From NCBI RefSeq assembly GCF_016859285.1, contig NC_053404.1, positions 16,011,105 to 16,075,104 on the forward strand: a stretch of 64,000 nucleotides of DNA, written 5' to 3'. This document shows positions 13,766 to 25,159 of the stretch, in pieces (positions within the stretch are counted from its first letter, which is position 1; each line of letters starts with the position of its first letter). The DNA is from Xiphias gladius. Taxonomy: Eukaryota > Chordata > Actinopteri > Istiophoriformes > Xiphiidae. Both the position numbers and the translations under genes were made by a program. Below the pieces are notes generated by a model. That model searched no databases, was not told the origin of the DNA, and was given only the letters and a program-made list of their open reading frames with translations.

Positions 13766-14571
13766 CTGGGCTGTTTTTGGCAACGCTCAAAAACATCTTC
13801 TTGGTTAGAAAAACCCCACCCATATCTCAGACATTAATGCTGCTTCCAATGGGTGCCACTAGCATTTTGCTAACATGAAAGACCATTATCAATGGTAACT
13901 GCATCCTCATTTAACTTGTGCATGTGTTTGAACTTATTGCATTCAGCTGTGGATTCTCTCCATGTTGGTGGAGAGAGACAAGTCAATAGTGATAAGAGTA
14001 ATAACTAATAAACTATTATTGACCTTTGTGTCCTACTGAGGTTTAGTCGATGTACACACGAATAAACGTGCCAACTACATTTTTCTTCCTGAGCAAAGAT
14101 GAGGCACAAACTTTGTAGTTACAGGGTTTTTGTGACTCATGGGTTCATGGTTTGAGTTGGGAAACTGCAGACTGCCAGTGACCGATTCTTATACCAGCTC
14201 TGAAACAGTTCAGCCAAAGATCAGGTAGGTTTTGTTATTATTCTGATGGCCTTCTTATGTCAACCCCCACAGAAAAATAAATATGCTTAAACCTTGAGCA
14301 CTGTGGAAATAATTCCAGTCTGGCTTCAACTTGGCAGGAAGGGAGATGGGATTACCATATGAATTCACTCAGTGCCTGTACTAGTGAGTATGTGTGTTTG
14401 TGTGTGTGTGTGGTGTGCATTTCCACTTGTATACAAGCGAGTGGAAAATGCACGTCTATGTGTGTATTTATGTAAATATACATGATGTATGCATGCTTTC
14501 TGGATGACGTTTGTGTAATATACAGAATCAGAAACAGTTCGCTCTGTTTAAAATGTGTGTGTGTCTTTGTC

Positions 14572-14576
<5 letters not shown>

Positions 14577-14632
<56 letters not shown>
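14577..14632. repeat. (GT)28 microsatellite
   Basis: A perfect GT dinucleotide run of 56 bp, preceded by an imperfect GT-rich stretch from about 14554. It is likely to be length-polymorphic. Confidence 0.97.
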
Positions 14633-14634
<2 letters not shown>

Positions 14635-17600
14635 CAACTGGGCTCTTTCTGACCTTTGTAAAGCCAAATCATTACTTTGCACGTCAGCAAATGTACAAAC
14701 ACCCCCAATGGTACTTTTAAAGATATTTCCTCACATAGTACGTAAGTGTTACTTGTATATGTGTGGTGATATTACACATTGTACATTTTAATGAAAACCT
14801 GGAGGTACAGCTGGGTTTTCTGGTGTTGGTGAATTATAGCCAAAGCAGTGAGGAAACTGGATGAACCTTGTGTAAGATTTTACAACAACTCCATTAGTGC
14901 ATTTTACAAAACTGAGATCAGTTCATCTAATCTTGGAATTGGAGGAATTGGAGGAGAGCTTTGTCAACAACTTTCTTGGAAGATGAAACCAACAGGCATT
15001 TAGCTGTTTTTGTTTTTAATCTTTCCTAACAGATTCTTTAAAGTGAAAAGACAAAGCATACGAACCAAAAGTCTCTCGATTCTTTTATACCACAACTCTG
15101 AAGCATCTTGTTGAAAGGAGTTTGTACATGTTTTAGCCAGTTAACTACAAATCACACACTTTGCAATACTGGAGTCCATCTTCCAAAGAATATAATTTCT
15201 TTCAACACTGATTTCTTTCTTGGAAACCACTGACTTCTAGACATTTCAGTAAGGTATGAACATCCATCTGCAGAGTCTTGAAACTCAGCTTGACATAGAT
15301 AAATTAGAGCAGTGAACATTTAAATTCTTTTAAATTTTACTATGCTGATACAGTTGCAAAGAGGCACTTTCTTTGTGATATGTTCAAGTGCTTGTGTGAA
15401 ACTACTAAATCCAAAAGCACCCTAATAATCCCAGGAAACACCAAAGTCTTGTTGTCCCAATCTTGTTCGTCGCCCATTTTCGATTTCTTTTATGTTGTAT
15501 TTATGTAATGCTTTTACCCAAAGTACTTTACAATTCTCACTCACATGCATGCAATGCTGTTCAATAGCTGACTAGCTAATAGTGGATCTCTAAACTCTCA
15601 ACTGCACTACTCCTCAACAAATGAAACTAAAAAGTAAAGGTGGCTAAATAGTCACCGTGCCATTTTGAGCTCAGTGGTGACTTTATAACAGTCAACAGTC
15701 AAAGCTTGGACATGTCACAACAATTTAAACACTATTTGTCTCCTGGGAGAATGCAATGAATTAAAGCAAAATATTCAGAGAGAAAATAACTGTTTGTTTC
15801 CCCCTGAGTGCAGAGATTAAAGTGCTAATAGTGGAAGAATGAGGGTTTTGCGATGGTTTGCATGAATGCAGTTCTGTTGCACAAACAAGCCTCTGAAGGG
15901 GTGAGGCAGACCATTGGAGCCGACCCCTGCAAACAGCTGCCGTGTCCCTGCGAAGACCAACAGCGCTCAGCTCAGAGTTCAACAGCTCTCTCTTCCTACT
16001 CCTACGAAATGTCAAGAGTTCATTTGAATAAAGTTAAAAGTGAGCTGGATTTGGCTCCCCTCCCCACAGCTCTCTAATCTAATCCATGAGCGGAACTCGC
16101 ACGCGCTCACACAGAAAGACAAACAGGATGCCTCTACTTGGGTGACTCGGATGAAAGAGACTGTGTTTTTACACAGTTTGAATTCGTCTCTGCCAGTGCT
16201 GTTGTCCACTGCCTAACATCCACTCTCATGGACCTCGGCCGAACTGCGTGTGAATGAGTCATACTGCAGCAACACCCTAAATACAGAGATGCAGAGGCTC
16301 CTGATCCCAAATCAATGTTGAGTCAACAGAACAGTGATGGAGCACGAGATCTGTCTCCACGGAGAATAATAATGATGTGTTTGAGTGTGTGTGTGACACA
16401 GCGTTTGCCCTTTGCCGGCACTTTTTTCTTCGACCCGCCCCCCCGACTGCAAATCTTTCCTGTGAAAAAGTATTGGCAATGGAGAGATTGTGCATAATTA
16501 AAAAGGAAGAATGAGTAAAAAAGGCAAGGGGGAGCACAGAATGGACCATATTACAGTTGGCAGGAAAGAAAAGATGGGCCAGAGTTGCTAATTTTCAAGG
16601 GTCAGCTCAACCAAATTATAGAAAGACATTAGTTTGGCCAAAACTTTCCAAACTTCCAAACTTCGATGCATTTTGTTGATAGTGAGGTCTGTGGATTATC
16701 CTGAGTAATCGGGACACTTTTTCTGGAAAGACATGTTGCTGTTGCATTTTATGATTGTAGCATCGGAAATGTAGTTTAATGACCAGTGAATAGGTGCAGA
16801 TACATGCATTACTCATGTCTGTGTTTGTAGTCGCAGCAATAGTCTAAGTTCAGTGCTGTACATAAAGTGATGCGAGACTAAGAGAGATCAAGAGCCATGT
16901 TGGTGGTAGGTACGAAGCCACTGAGATGTCCACAACATTGCTGCGTTGATGCTGCTAAAAGTAAAACTGGAGAAAAAGTCTTATACGTCTTCTTTGTAGT
17001 CAACTAAGTTTAATCACTGCTAGTTTATTGAAATGGAGGCAGAAATATGGGAATGGGAAAATAAAATCAAAACTATCTGCACGAATAGATATCACGTGAG
17101 GTAAGTGAAATATCGTATGTTTGTTTTTTGTCATTTGGGTGAGCTGACCCTTGAAGCGTTTTACTCCTTGTATCATTCTGGTCTTGTTTGGTTCACTACC
17201 AATGTAAAAAGTCAGCTGGGAAAATGCGTAAAAACTCCAGATGCCCTTCGAACAAATAAGAGTGAGTTCCCAGCTGCTTTAATCTACACACGTGAGTACA
17301 CAAACCAAATGCACATGAACTCTGTCTGCATGTGTCGCGCCACAACAATATGCAGCAAGTTGACGACGATTCTGAGTTTGAGCGACTCCACATTTTTGGG
17401 GTCCTCAGCATGTCTGTGTGAGTCAGCATGTTTTAGTGCCTCAGTTTAAGTGGATAAAAGAGAGTTCCTGAATCTTCTTGATCTGGTGAGCTCTGTCAGC
17501 AGTCGTTGGGCCTGTGGTGAGCCGGACCTCACAGACTGTCAGCCACATTTATGTTCAACCAAAAGGAAGCGAAGCCATTAGTGAAGGAGCCAAATATCAA

Positions 17601-17809
17601 GACAAATGGGACTCGGGCAGCCTGCTGTCTGTGTGCTGTGGTTACTGATATTCCCATAAATATAGAGGTAATTCTGGGTAACAACAGAAAAGAGTTGAGC
17701 TCACACCATTTAATTTTCAACCAACAATAAAAGTTTTATTATTAGAGCTCCGAGTGTGCTGACCTTTATCTCTTCCAACTTTAGAAAAAGGAAAAAAATT
17801 TTCACTCAC

Positions 17810-18096
17810 CGAACCTCTTGTATCCAAAAGACTGTACTTCCTCCTCGTCTGCAAAGTCGTCTGTGTGACATAATCAGAAACATATGACAGAAATAGGTCA
17901 TACGCACGCTACTGGGGGTTGCATTGTGTTTAAAGCAGTCGGTGGGACTCCACAAACAAAATAAAGAGAAACACTACGGGGCAGCTGCACAGAGCCAAGA
18001 ATTCCCAGTGTTACCCTAGAATTCAATCATTTCTGTTTGTGAGAGTGGAGGTAGCCAACAAGGCTTAAGGTTGGAGATAGCGGAGTATCATCTCTG

Positions 18097-18141
<45 letters not shown>

Positions 18142-18980
18142 GGAGGTCCAGAGAACTGTAAAAGCCACAGGCTGCGGTTTCTCTGGTTTGTTGATAGTAA
18201 ACCCTAATTACACTCTGCTACACTACACTGAAGACTGGAGCAGAGCACGGAGAACATCACTGGTAATGGTAAACAGATGGCTTCGGGAGGGCTGAGCTGT
18301 GTGTGTGTGTTTGTTGGTGGGGTAGTCAGAGGGGGTTAGACTAGATGAAGAGCCACTGATGCCAAGTGAATCAGATCTGCCTGAGTGCTATTCCCCCCAA
18401 GTTTCTCTTCATAGAATGATTCAAATATTGTAGTTATTGATGCAGCAAATACTGTTTAACTGGCCACTTGCTGGAGTGTAAGCACCAATGAAGCAGTTAG
18501 TAATGAAACGCTGCAAACCACACACACACACACCACAGGTGGTGTTCACTGGTTACTGGTCATCATCAGGATCTTCTCCATGCCATGTTAAAGTTTTTGG
18601 GAGACTGGGACTAGCCCTCTGTTTTCTTAGTCAGATTCAGATTCATGAGGGATTTTTTTCAATCTCACAGTGGGAGATTCCCTGGTACGCAACCTAATTG
18701 TTCAAACATGATTTGGGGGTTTTGTTTCTTTCAATGGGCTGCAACTAAGTGGTGGGAAGAAAGAACTCCAAGTATTTCACAACTTCTGCACCGCAGTTCT
18801 GTAATGTCATCCAGATGTGACTCGCGCCCCAAATAGAAATCTACTGCGCACAGACTGAATCAAGTTTGAATATATGAATTTGAAAATAAATAAATTAATT
18901 TAAAACAAAAAACAAAAAAAAAAAAAACAAACAACACATGCAGTTAATTATCAGCTACACGCCGGCTACGTACCTTTCAT
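17810..18980 (-). CDS. COLEC12: COLEC12, coding exons 1-2 (N-terminus only)
   Basis: This is the 5' end of collectin-12 (scavenger receptor with C-type lectin), a type II membrane protein of endothelium that binds sugars, microbes and oxidised LDL. Coding exon 1 is 18974-18980 and gives Met-Lys plus one base, followed by a consensus gtacgt donor. Exon 2 is 17810-17860 with a cacag acceptor and a gtgagt donor. Joined, the phases fit and read MK then DDFADEEEVQSFGYKRFG, nearly identical to the human cytoplasmic tail, including the YKRF (YxxPhi) endocytosis signal. The transmembrane, coiled-coil, collagen and lectin exons must lie beyond the left edge. Intron 1 spans 17861-18973. The gene is divergent from CLUL1 on its right, as in other vertebrates. 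The tail match and correct splicing make the identity firm although only 19 full codons are visible. Confidence 0.93.
18101..18136. repeat. (GT)18 microsatellite
   Basis: A perfect GT run inside COLEC12 intron 1. Confidence 0.97.
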
Positions 18981-19300
18981 GGCGTTTTATAACTTGTGGA
19001 GGACTGTAGAAGAGATGAGGACCCCTGTCACTTTCTGCGCATCTCAGCATCCAAGTGCAAAGGTGCAAAAAAAAACTTGTTCCGCGGAGAACGACGCACG
19101 CTTACCGGAGAAACAATCAAACTACACGCACGTCTTCATGTCGAGCGTTCAGCTTAAAATCCCATGGTCTCCGTGCTGCTTGCTCGCTGTGGCTCGGAGG
19201 GGCTTGGGCAGGGGCGTTGCGTGATGTTGCCGGAGCCTCGTCCAGCGGCGCTGAGGGAAGGAGAGCCGATCGGAGTGCTATCTGTCACTACGAGTGTAAA
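18981..19300 (-). promoter_or_regulatory. COLEC12: COLEC12 5'UTR and promoter-proximal region
   Basis: The sequence just upstream (minus sense) of the COLEC12 ATG is locally rich in CpG between about 19080 and 19290, unlike the AT-rich flanks. This fits a 5'UTR and core promoter. The exact start of transcription cannot be read from the sequence, and no clear TATA box was seen. Confidence 0.5.
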
Positions 19301-19562
19301 GCTACGCAGAATGACAAACTACACTTCCGGTGTAGCTTTCAGAATTAAATCGAGGGTTTTTTTTTTTTTTGTTGTTGTTGCATGATGTGTTGCATGAGAA
19401 GGTACAAATGTAGTGTTTTCTAAAAGGAGTCACGGTTCTATGAAAATTCAGTCCTTTTTTTTTTTTTTTTTTTAACTCTTTTTAACTTTTTTTTCCTTCA
19501 ATCTACATACTTATAGGTTACACATGGCAGTTATCTGTATGCCACCAAACACAAACTCCGCA

Positions 19563-19950
19563 TTAAAGGAAAGTTTGACATTTTGGGAACTAGGCATCGC
19601 TTTCATAAGAAGATCTATATCACGCTAATATTAGTCTGATATGTAGGCTATGATTCTCCAGACAGGAGATGGTTAGCTTAAAGACTGGAAACGGACGGGA
19701 AACAGCGGAGACTACAAATTGACATTTTTCATTGTTTTTTTTTGCACAAATGAAACCAACCAGATGTAACATGTCAATGGGTGAGCTTTAGAGGTCCTTG
19801 TAAGCAAAACTTTTTTTTCACCTTTGGACATAGCCCAGCTAGTTGTTTCCCCCTGTTTTCTAGTCTGTATGCTAAGCTAAGCTAATCAGCCGCTTAAATG
19901 AATATCTTAGTAAGAAAGAAAGGAAGACCCTGCTAAACCTGTTTTTTCCA
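19563..19950 (+). repeat. Teleost interspersed repeat, family B copy 1
   Basis: It contains the blocks 'gacattttgggaa', 'gagatggttagctta', 'aagactggaaac' and 'tatgctaagctaagctaa'. These are familiar from a very common percomorph repeat. A second copy lies at 39712-40110. Confidence 0.75.
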
Positions 19951-20619
19951 AAATGCCAAACTAGAAATTTACGGCTTTCCTTTTTTGGGAACACAAAGCC
20001 TTGTGTAACGGAGCAGGCATCTGGATATGGAGCAAATTCGTTTTCAAGTCTAGCTATAGTATCCTATAGCTTTTTAGTTTAAAACCGATTGTCAGCTGAA
20101 CAAGACTCTGAATTAGAGTCTTACTATTTTCTAATAGGTCACCCTTCATTATGTATTTATTTATAAGTTGTAACTAATGGCTTTACTAATGGTTTAATAA
20201 TTCACTAAAACTTTAATGATCAGTTACAAGCAATTATTTAGAACAACCTATGGGTATTGGACAGTATGACCACTAACCTTCTGGAAAAGGGCGCCAGAGG
20301 ATCTGGACCTATTGCCGTTTATTTAGGACTTATTGAGAATTTATCAATGGATTACTAACATCTATAACTTAATTTAGTTAAATGTTGTTGACATCACCAA
20401 AAGCAAATTATTAACACAGAGGTATTTTCTTTCTTACAACATGGCAACCAATAATGTGTTCTTATTAATGTCCTATTAGAACTGTTCCATAAAGAAGTCA
20501 TGTATGATTTATTAACCATTAACAGAGCTGGTAGTTTCAATTTATAAACCCTTTAAAAAGGTGACTTATTAGAAAGTGTTCCTATGATAATATGAGCACT
20601 CCTCAGCAGACTGTGACCA

Positions 20620-20880
20620 GCTACATGAATTAACTGATAGTTTGGTCTGTAAGAAATTCAGAAAATAGTGAGAAATGCCATCAAAGTCATCCAGAGCCCA
20701 AAGTGACACCTTCACAATGTTTGTTTTGTCCAAACAACAGTCCAAACCTCAATGTTATTAAAAAAAAAAAGAAAGAAAGAAAGAGAGAAAATAATTAAAT
20801 GGAAAAGCAGCAAATGTTCACATTTGTGAAGTTACAACCAAGAAACATTTGACTTAAATTATTATGGGTATTATGGGTAG
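20620..20880. repeat. Interspersed repeat, family C copy 1
   Basis: It shares the block 'tgttttgtccaaacaacagtcc' (also as 'ccaacagtccaaaacccaaa') with copies at 27130, 39425 and 55675. It is interrupted by a poly-A/GAAA run at 20760-20790. It looks like a short non-autonomous element of a type widespread in fish. Confidence 0.6.
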
Positions 20881-20979
20881 TTTAGTTACAGCAAAGCATC
20901 TCCGTTTGTAAGGTAAGTAGTAACGTGACCTGATGAACCTTTCTCTGCTGATGTTCAGCCCTATCAGCGAGGCCATTTC

Positions 20980-21310
20980 TGCGCCCCCCCGGCACTCTTA
21001 TTTTGAAGGGTAAGGTGCTTCATTTCCGGTATTCTCCCACCTTTCTCCTTAGATTTTTTCTTTTTTCCGGACAGCTTGACGCGCTCACCAGTTACCGTGG
21101 CCGCGACCAGAGTCCGCCGAAGTCCTGCCGGTGGCCGCCCCGCCCGCTCCTGCCGCGTCGCCCCCCCCGGACAGTCAGAGAGAGGAGGCGCGGGCCTGCT
21201 CCCGGCACCGCAGAGTCCTGGACGTCGCGCGGCGCTGCAGTAATCCAGCCGGAGATGAGATTAAGTTACTGGGGGCTGATGGCAATCGCGTCCCCCGGGT
21301 GAAAACCTGG
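20980..21310. promoter_or_regulatory. Orphan CpG-rich patch, possible promoter or leader exon
   Basis: About 300 bp of GC-rich, CpG-dense sequence stands out from AT-rich surroundings. On the plus strand it ends in a possible donor ('cccccgg' followed by gtgaaa, about 21296). It lies about 4 kb upstream of the CLUL1 start codon, so an untranslated CLUL1 first exon is one option and a separate non-coding transcript is another. Two overlapping frames (21003-21302, 21131-21448) run through it but match nothing I recognise. Confidence 0.4.
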
Positions 21311-22099
21311 TACTCATTAAAGATAATTTCAGAGGTTTGGGGCGGTGGAGGCGACACCCAAACAGCGGCGTTCCTGTGCGGTTCCTGTGTTTTTATATAT
21401 ATTCACATCTCATTTTTCCTCGTTTTTATCACCTTCCAATTCAAGTGATATTCCTTTCGGGAATTTGGCCCCGTCTGAGGTTCCCAGCAACAGGTCAATC
21501 ATGCGGTTTCGGGTTTTCTATCGTATGACCTATCACAGTAATCCCACATTATTCTGATACATTGCAAAAACGTCCGTATTTTCAAGTGTTTTTTTCTTTT
21601 GTTTCCATAAAAAACAATAGGAAAAAAAATCTGCCAGTCCAGTAGGATTATTTAAACCTTGCCATCAAATGAATGTGTTGCAAATCACTGGTGTGCATTT
21701 GTCATTTGTTTGTATGAAAATAAAGTTTTAAAGATTCAATTATATACAAAAGTGCCTCGATAAGATGGATATCTTTAGCATTTTACTGCTATATTGTCAG
21801 TTCCAGGCACATAGGTTTACCTTTTTCTTTGTGTCACTTTAATCGATGTATGATAAAGGCAACCAGATGGGTTGGTTCGCTGTACATTTCTGCCCCTGGT
21901 GCTGCAGAGTCTGGATCTGTGACTGCAAACCACCTACTGCCTCTATGATCCTGCTCAACACCCACTGCATCAGTTATTATGATTATCAATTATTATTACA
22001 TTTAGTTATATTAATATTATTATTCACCCTATTATTATAATTATTAGTTTTACTATTAGTCTCATTATTGATACACATCTTTATGTTGTACCTGCACTG

Positions 22100-22138
22100 T
22101 GCTATGTTCTCTTTCCTCCCTCTTGCCGCCCCTTTTCT

Positions 22139-22174
<36 letters not shown>

Positions 22175-22325
22175 AACCCACCTGGTCGAGGCAGACATCT
22201 GCCCACCATGAGCCGGGTTCTGTTCAAGGTTTCTACCTGTTAAAAGGGAGTTTTTCCCTGCCGCTGTCGCCAAGTGCTCGCTCATGGGGTAATGTTGGGT
22301 CTCTGTAAATATAACTATGAAGAGT
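22100..22325 (+). repeat. Teleost repeat with CT tract (retroposon 3' tail)
   Basis: A (TC)n tract at 22140-22174 leads into 'cccacctggtcgaggcagac', 'gttctgttcaaggtttct', 'gggagtttttccctgccgct' and 'gctcatggggtaatgttggg'. I know this order as the 3' part of a dispersed fish retroposon. The unit is truncated after 'ctctgtaaatataactatga'. Confidence 0.7.
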
Positions 22326-23399
22326 AAGGTCTTAGACTTTAAGGTTCACCAGTGGCCACTTCCCTTTAACTCTTCCAGGTGCAGTGATAATTCCAACAGT
22401 TCCTGTGTCCGTAATCTCTCCGGGCTGCAGATGAGGTTCACTGATCATAGGCAGAAAACAGCTGCATCCTCCCAGACTAATCAGGAACATCAAAGCCATC
22501 GGACAGACCCACTGTCGTGTCTTCACAGTACAGGTTAGTGTCACTGGGTTACATGATATGACCCTGATTTGAATCTTTTTACACTCGCTCACTCCAAATC
22601 AAATGATTTACAGGAAGAGATACAGATAACACCAACTGTCCCAGCTCTAAAAATCCTCTGAGCTTTCAAAAAAGTGCATCAAAGGCATTAAAACTCCGAT
22701 CTATTTTTCTTCTCTCTTTGGATAACGGAGCCTCCAAACTCAGGCTCTGTGCTAATAGTTCAAGATTGAGCCAGTCCACCACATATTAGATTCCAGAGCA
22801 GCCTGAGATGATAAAGTGACTAATTACTTGTTTTCCTAAAGGCTTCAAAACTGTTATTTTACTATCGGCTATAATTGGAGAAGCAGGTTGGTATTAGGGC
22901 TCAGATAGAGATTGTGGCGCGCTGATAAGAAGCAGCTGAGGGTCATGTATCTTACAGCCAGGCTCCTGCTGGTCCTCATTCCGAGGTTGGGACCTCATTT
23001 GCTGGGTCAAGGCTTTCAGCAGTGGGCTCAGATTAACAGAGGACTCAAAAAGCACACAGGAATTCCACATTTACCACGCTGCCGTGTTCAGATATCATGA
23101 TAAGACCAACGGCAAATCAGTTCGTCCTGTATGCAGCACGAGAGAGTCTCTGATGGTGGAGGCAAGAAAGACAGAACAGAACCTGCAGGAAAGTCAGAAA
23201 TGGCTCTTGAAGTTTATTTTCCTCAAGAGATTCTCTGCTGGTAACTTAGCATTTAATCAAACATCGCCCTTGGGGGGATAGTGAGCTACTTTGTTATATC
23301 CCATGGTATTTGAGTCTGGAATATGTTTTGGAACACTTTAACAGGAGGGGCCTTATTTAAACCTGCAATAACTGATTTTTTTTTTTTTTTTTTTTTTTT

Positions 23400-23760
23400 T
23401 TGCCACCTTGGCGGCAGCTAAAACAAGTTAACCTTTAAGTTGATATGCCTGAGTTGTTAGCAAACAGCTGCTTAAAAACACAGCCAGGAGTTACGGAGCA
23501 ACATTATCAGTGACTGGTGGGAGTTTAAAAAAAAAAAAAAAGGAAAAAAAAAGTTTTGGGGCATAAAAACCAAAACAATGAGCTGAAAGACACAAAAACA
23601 CTCCACATGGCGGAGGGCAACAGCAGAGTTGGTTGATAATTCTCTGTGGGTTCATCACCAAGAGAGACTCCTTTCACATTAAAAGTGGTCGTGTGATTCA
23701 TTGTTGATATATTGATATTGATTATAGCCATTTTAAGGTTAATATACTTGTGTCAGCTTA
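23400..23760 (+). repeat. Interspersed repeat, family A copy 4
   Basis: It begins just after a poly-T run (23376-23401) with 'gccaccttggcggc', carries 'gttagcaaacagctgc' and 'ggagcaacattatcag', then the 'ccaaaacaatgagctgaaag' core and the 'cctttcacatta' block. Its block order matches the copy at 10570-11115. Confidence 0.7.
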
Positions 23761-25159
23761 TCATGGATTGGCATTAATATGAAATACGACAAGTGACAAA
23801 TTAAATGGAAAAAAAAGAAAAACATAAATGAGTGGAAAAGCATAACAATTTCTGCATAACAATTTTCCCCTAAAGGGCATGAGGTGAAATTTACAAAATT
23901 GTATCCAGATGTGACGTTCCCTGTAATGGATTGCACAAAACAATACAACAAAATACATCTAAAAATCGAAAACCTCGGTGAAACTATACATGGTTTGTAG
24001 TGAAATATAAAACAGATTTCCTCTTTAAGGTTATTATCTTTTTGCACAGCATGCACATGTAAATGCAAGTCCGCCTGCTCCCGTTGTGGACTACGATGCA
24101 GAGCTTAGTCCATGCCTGAGAGCATGCCAGTGTGTGCCAGGGCTTTGCAGGAGGCCCAGGCTTACTGTCAGTCTGATGGAGATTAGAGCATTAAGTTTTA
24201 CCCATGGAGGGCTCTGCAGTATGCTGGAGACAATTAAGTGAGAAAGACCTGCAAACGAATGAGCATGTAATGTTTACCGTGCATTAAAGCCCGTCTTCAG
24301 CTGATCTGTAACTTTGCAGTGTGCGTAAGGCTTATTAACCAATAATCCAAACACACTAATAGGATCTATGCTGATGAATAGATCCATAAAAATAGAACAA
24401 TCTTTCGAGGAAGCGGACGGCTCTGTCTCACTCTTCTCTCCAACTGCTGCTCTTGTTTTCTGGAGGTGATGGTTTCATAGGTCTCAAGGTAAATGCCTGT
24501 TTTACAATTTTCTGTTTTGCGTATACGATCACCACAACCCAGCGTTTAACAGTAAGCTTTTTAAGAAGGTATTTCTTCACAGGCGGCATCAAATACAGTT
24601 CTGATTTTAAAGTAAGACTGATTTTGGGACATGTGCAAAAGGGGGTACATATATTATATATTTTATGCCTAACGTAAGGTTTCTTAGTGTCCTCAGTCCA
24701 GTAAAGATACAGATGCCAGCAGGAAAGATTAAAGTAGTAATTTACATTTTTTTTTTTAAATTTCATTAACTTATAATGAATAAATCAGTTGTACTGTATA
24801 ATAGTTATTACGCTCGGTATGTAATGTGATACTTCAACGCCAGAAAAATTAGTTGACTGTAGAAGCTTTAGTTAATGGGGAACTCCTTTGATGATCGTGT
24901 TTATTTGGCTTGAAACAGATTCATAAAAGGCACCTAACTTGAAATGCTTGAGAACGGCGCCCCCTTGTGAACAGTTTAGTAGGAGCATTTTTTTTTTTTT
25001 TTTACGCGATTGAAATTGATTTCAAAGAAAAGAAAAGAAAAGAAAATCATTGTGCAATGTAAAAAGCATTTCTTTCATTTCTATTAAAATGTGGTACTGT
25101 TTAAATGCTTTAGCAGAATAATGTGTAAGCTCTGTAGGTTCCACAGAGCTGAAGACAGG

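Larger units (their letters stand above)
1..17809 (-). other. COLEC12: COLEC12 intron 2 (left part), no exon recognised
   Basis: This 17.8 kb lies downstream, in the minus-strand sense, of COLEC12 coding exon 2. I looked for the next expected exon (a membrane-spanning segment preceded by a Cys-x-x-Cys-type juxtamembrane stretch) and did not find it, so I infer that all of this is intron 2, which is also long in mammals. It holds TG microsatellites, a decayed Tc1-like transposon, three copies of a repeat sharing a core near 1950, 8345 and 10960, and a few unassigned open frames (2418-2813 plus, 4174-4593 minus, 5161-5478 minus). The rest is AT-rich, non-coding sequence in which I see nothing further. 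Confidence 0.6.
19300..25159. other. COLEC12-CLUL1 divergent intergenic region
   Basis: This gap of nearly 6 kb separates two head-to-head genes. It holds a teleost repeat at 19563-19950, an imperfect dispersed repeat at 20620-20880, a CpG-rich patch at 20980-21310, a fish LINE/SINE-type 3' tail with a CT tract at 22100-22325, a poly-T run at 23376-23401 and a family A repeat at 23400-23760. Between these I see no coding exon. Untranslated leader exons of CLUL1 could lie here but cannot be placed. Confidence 0.6.
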
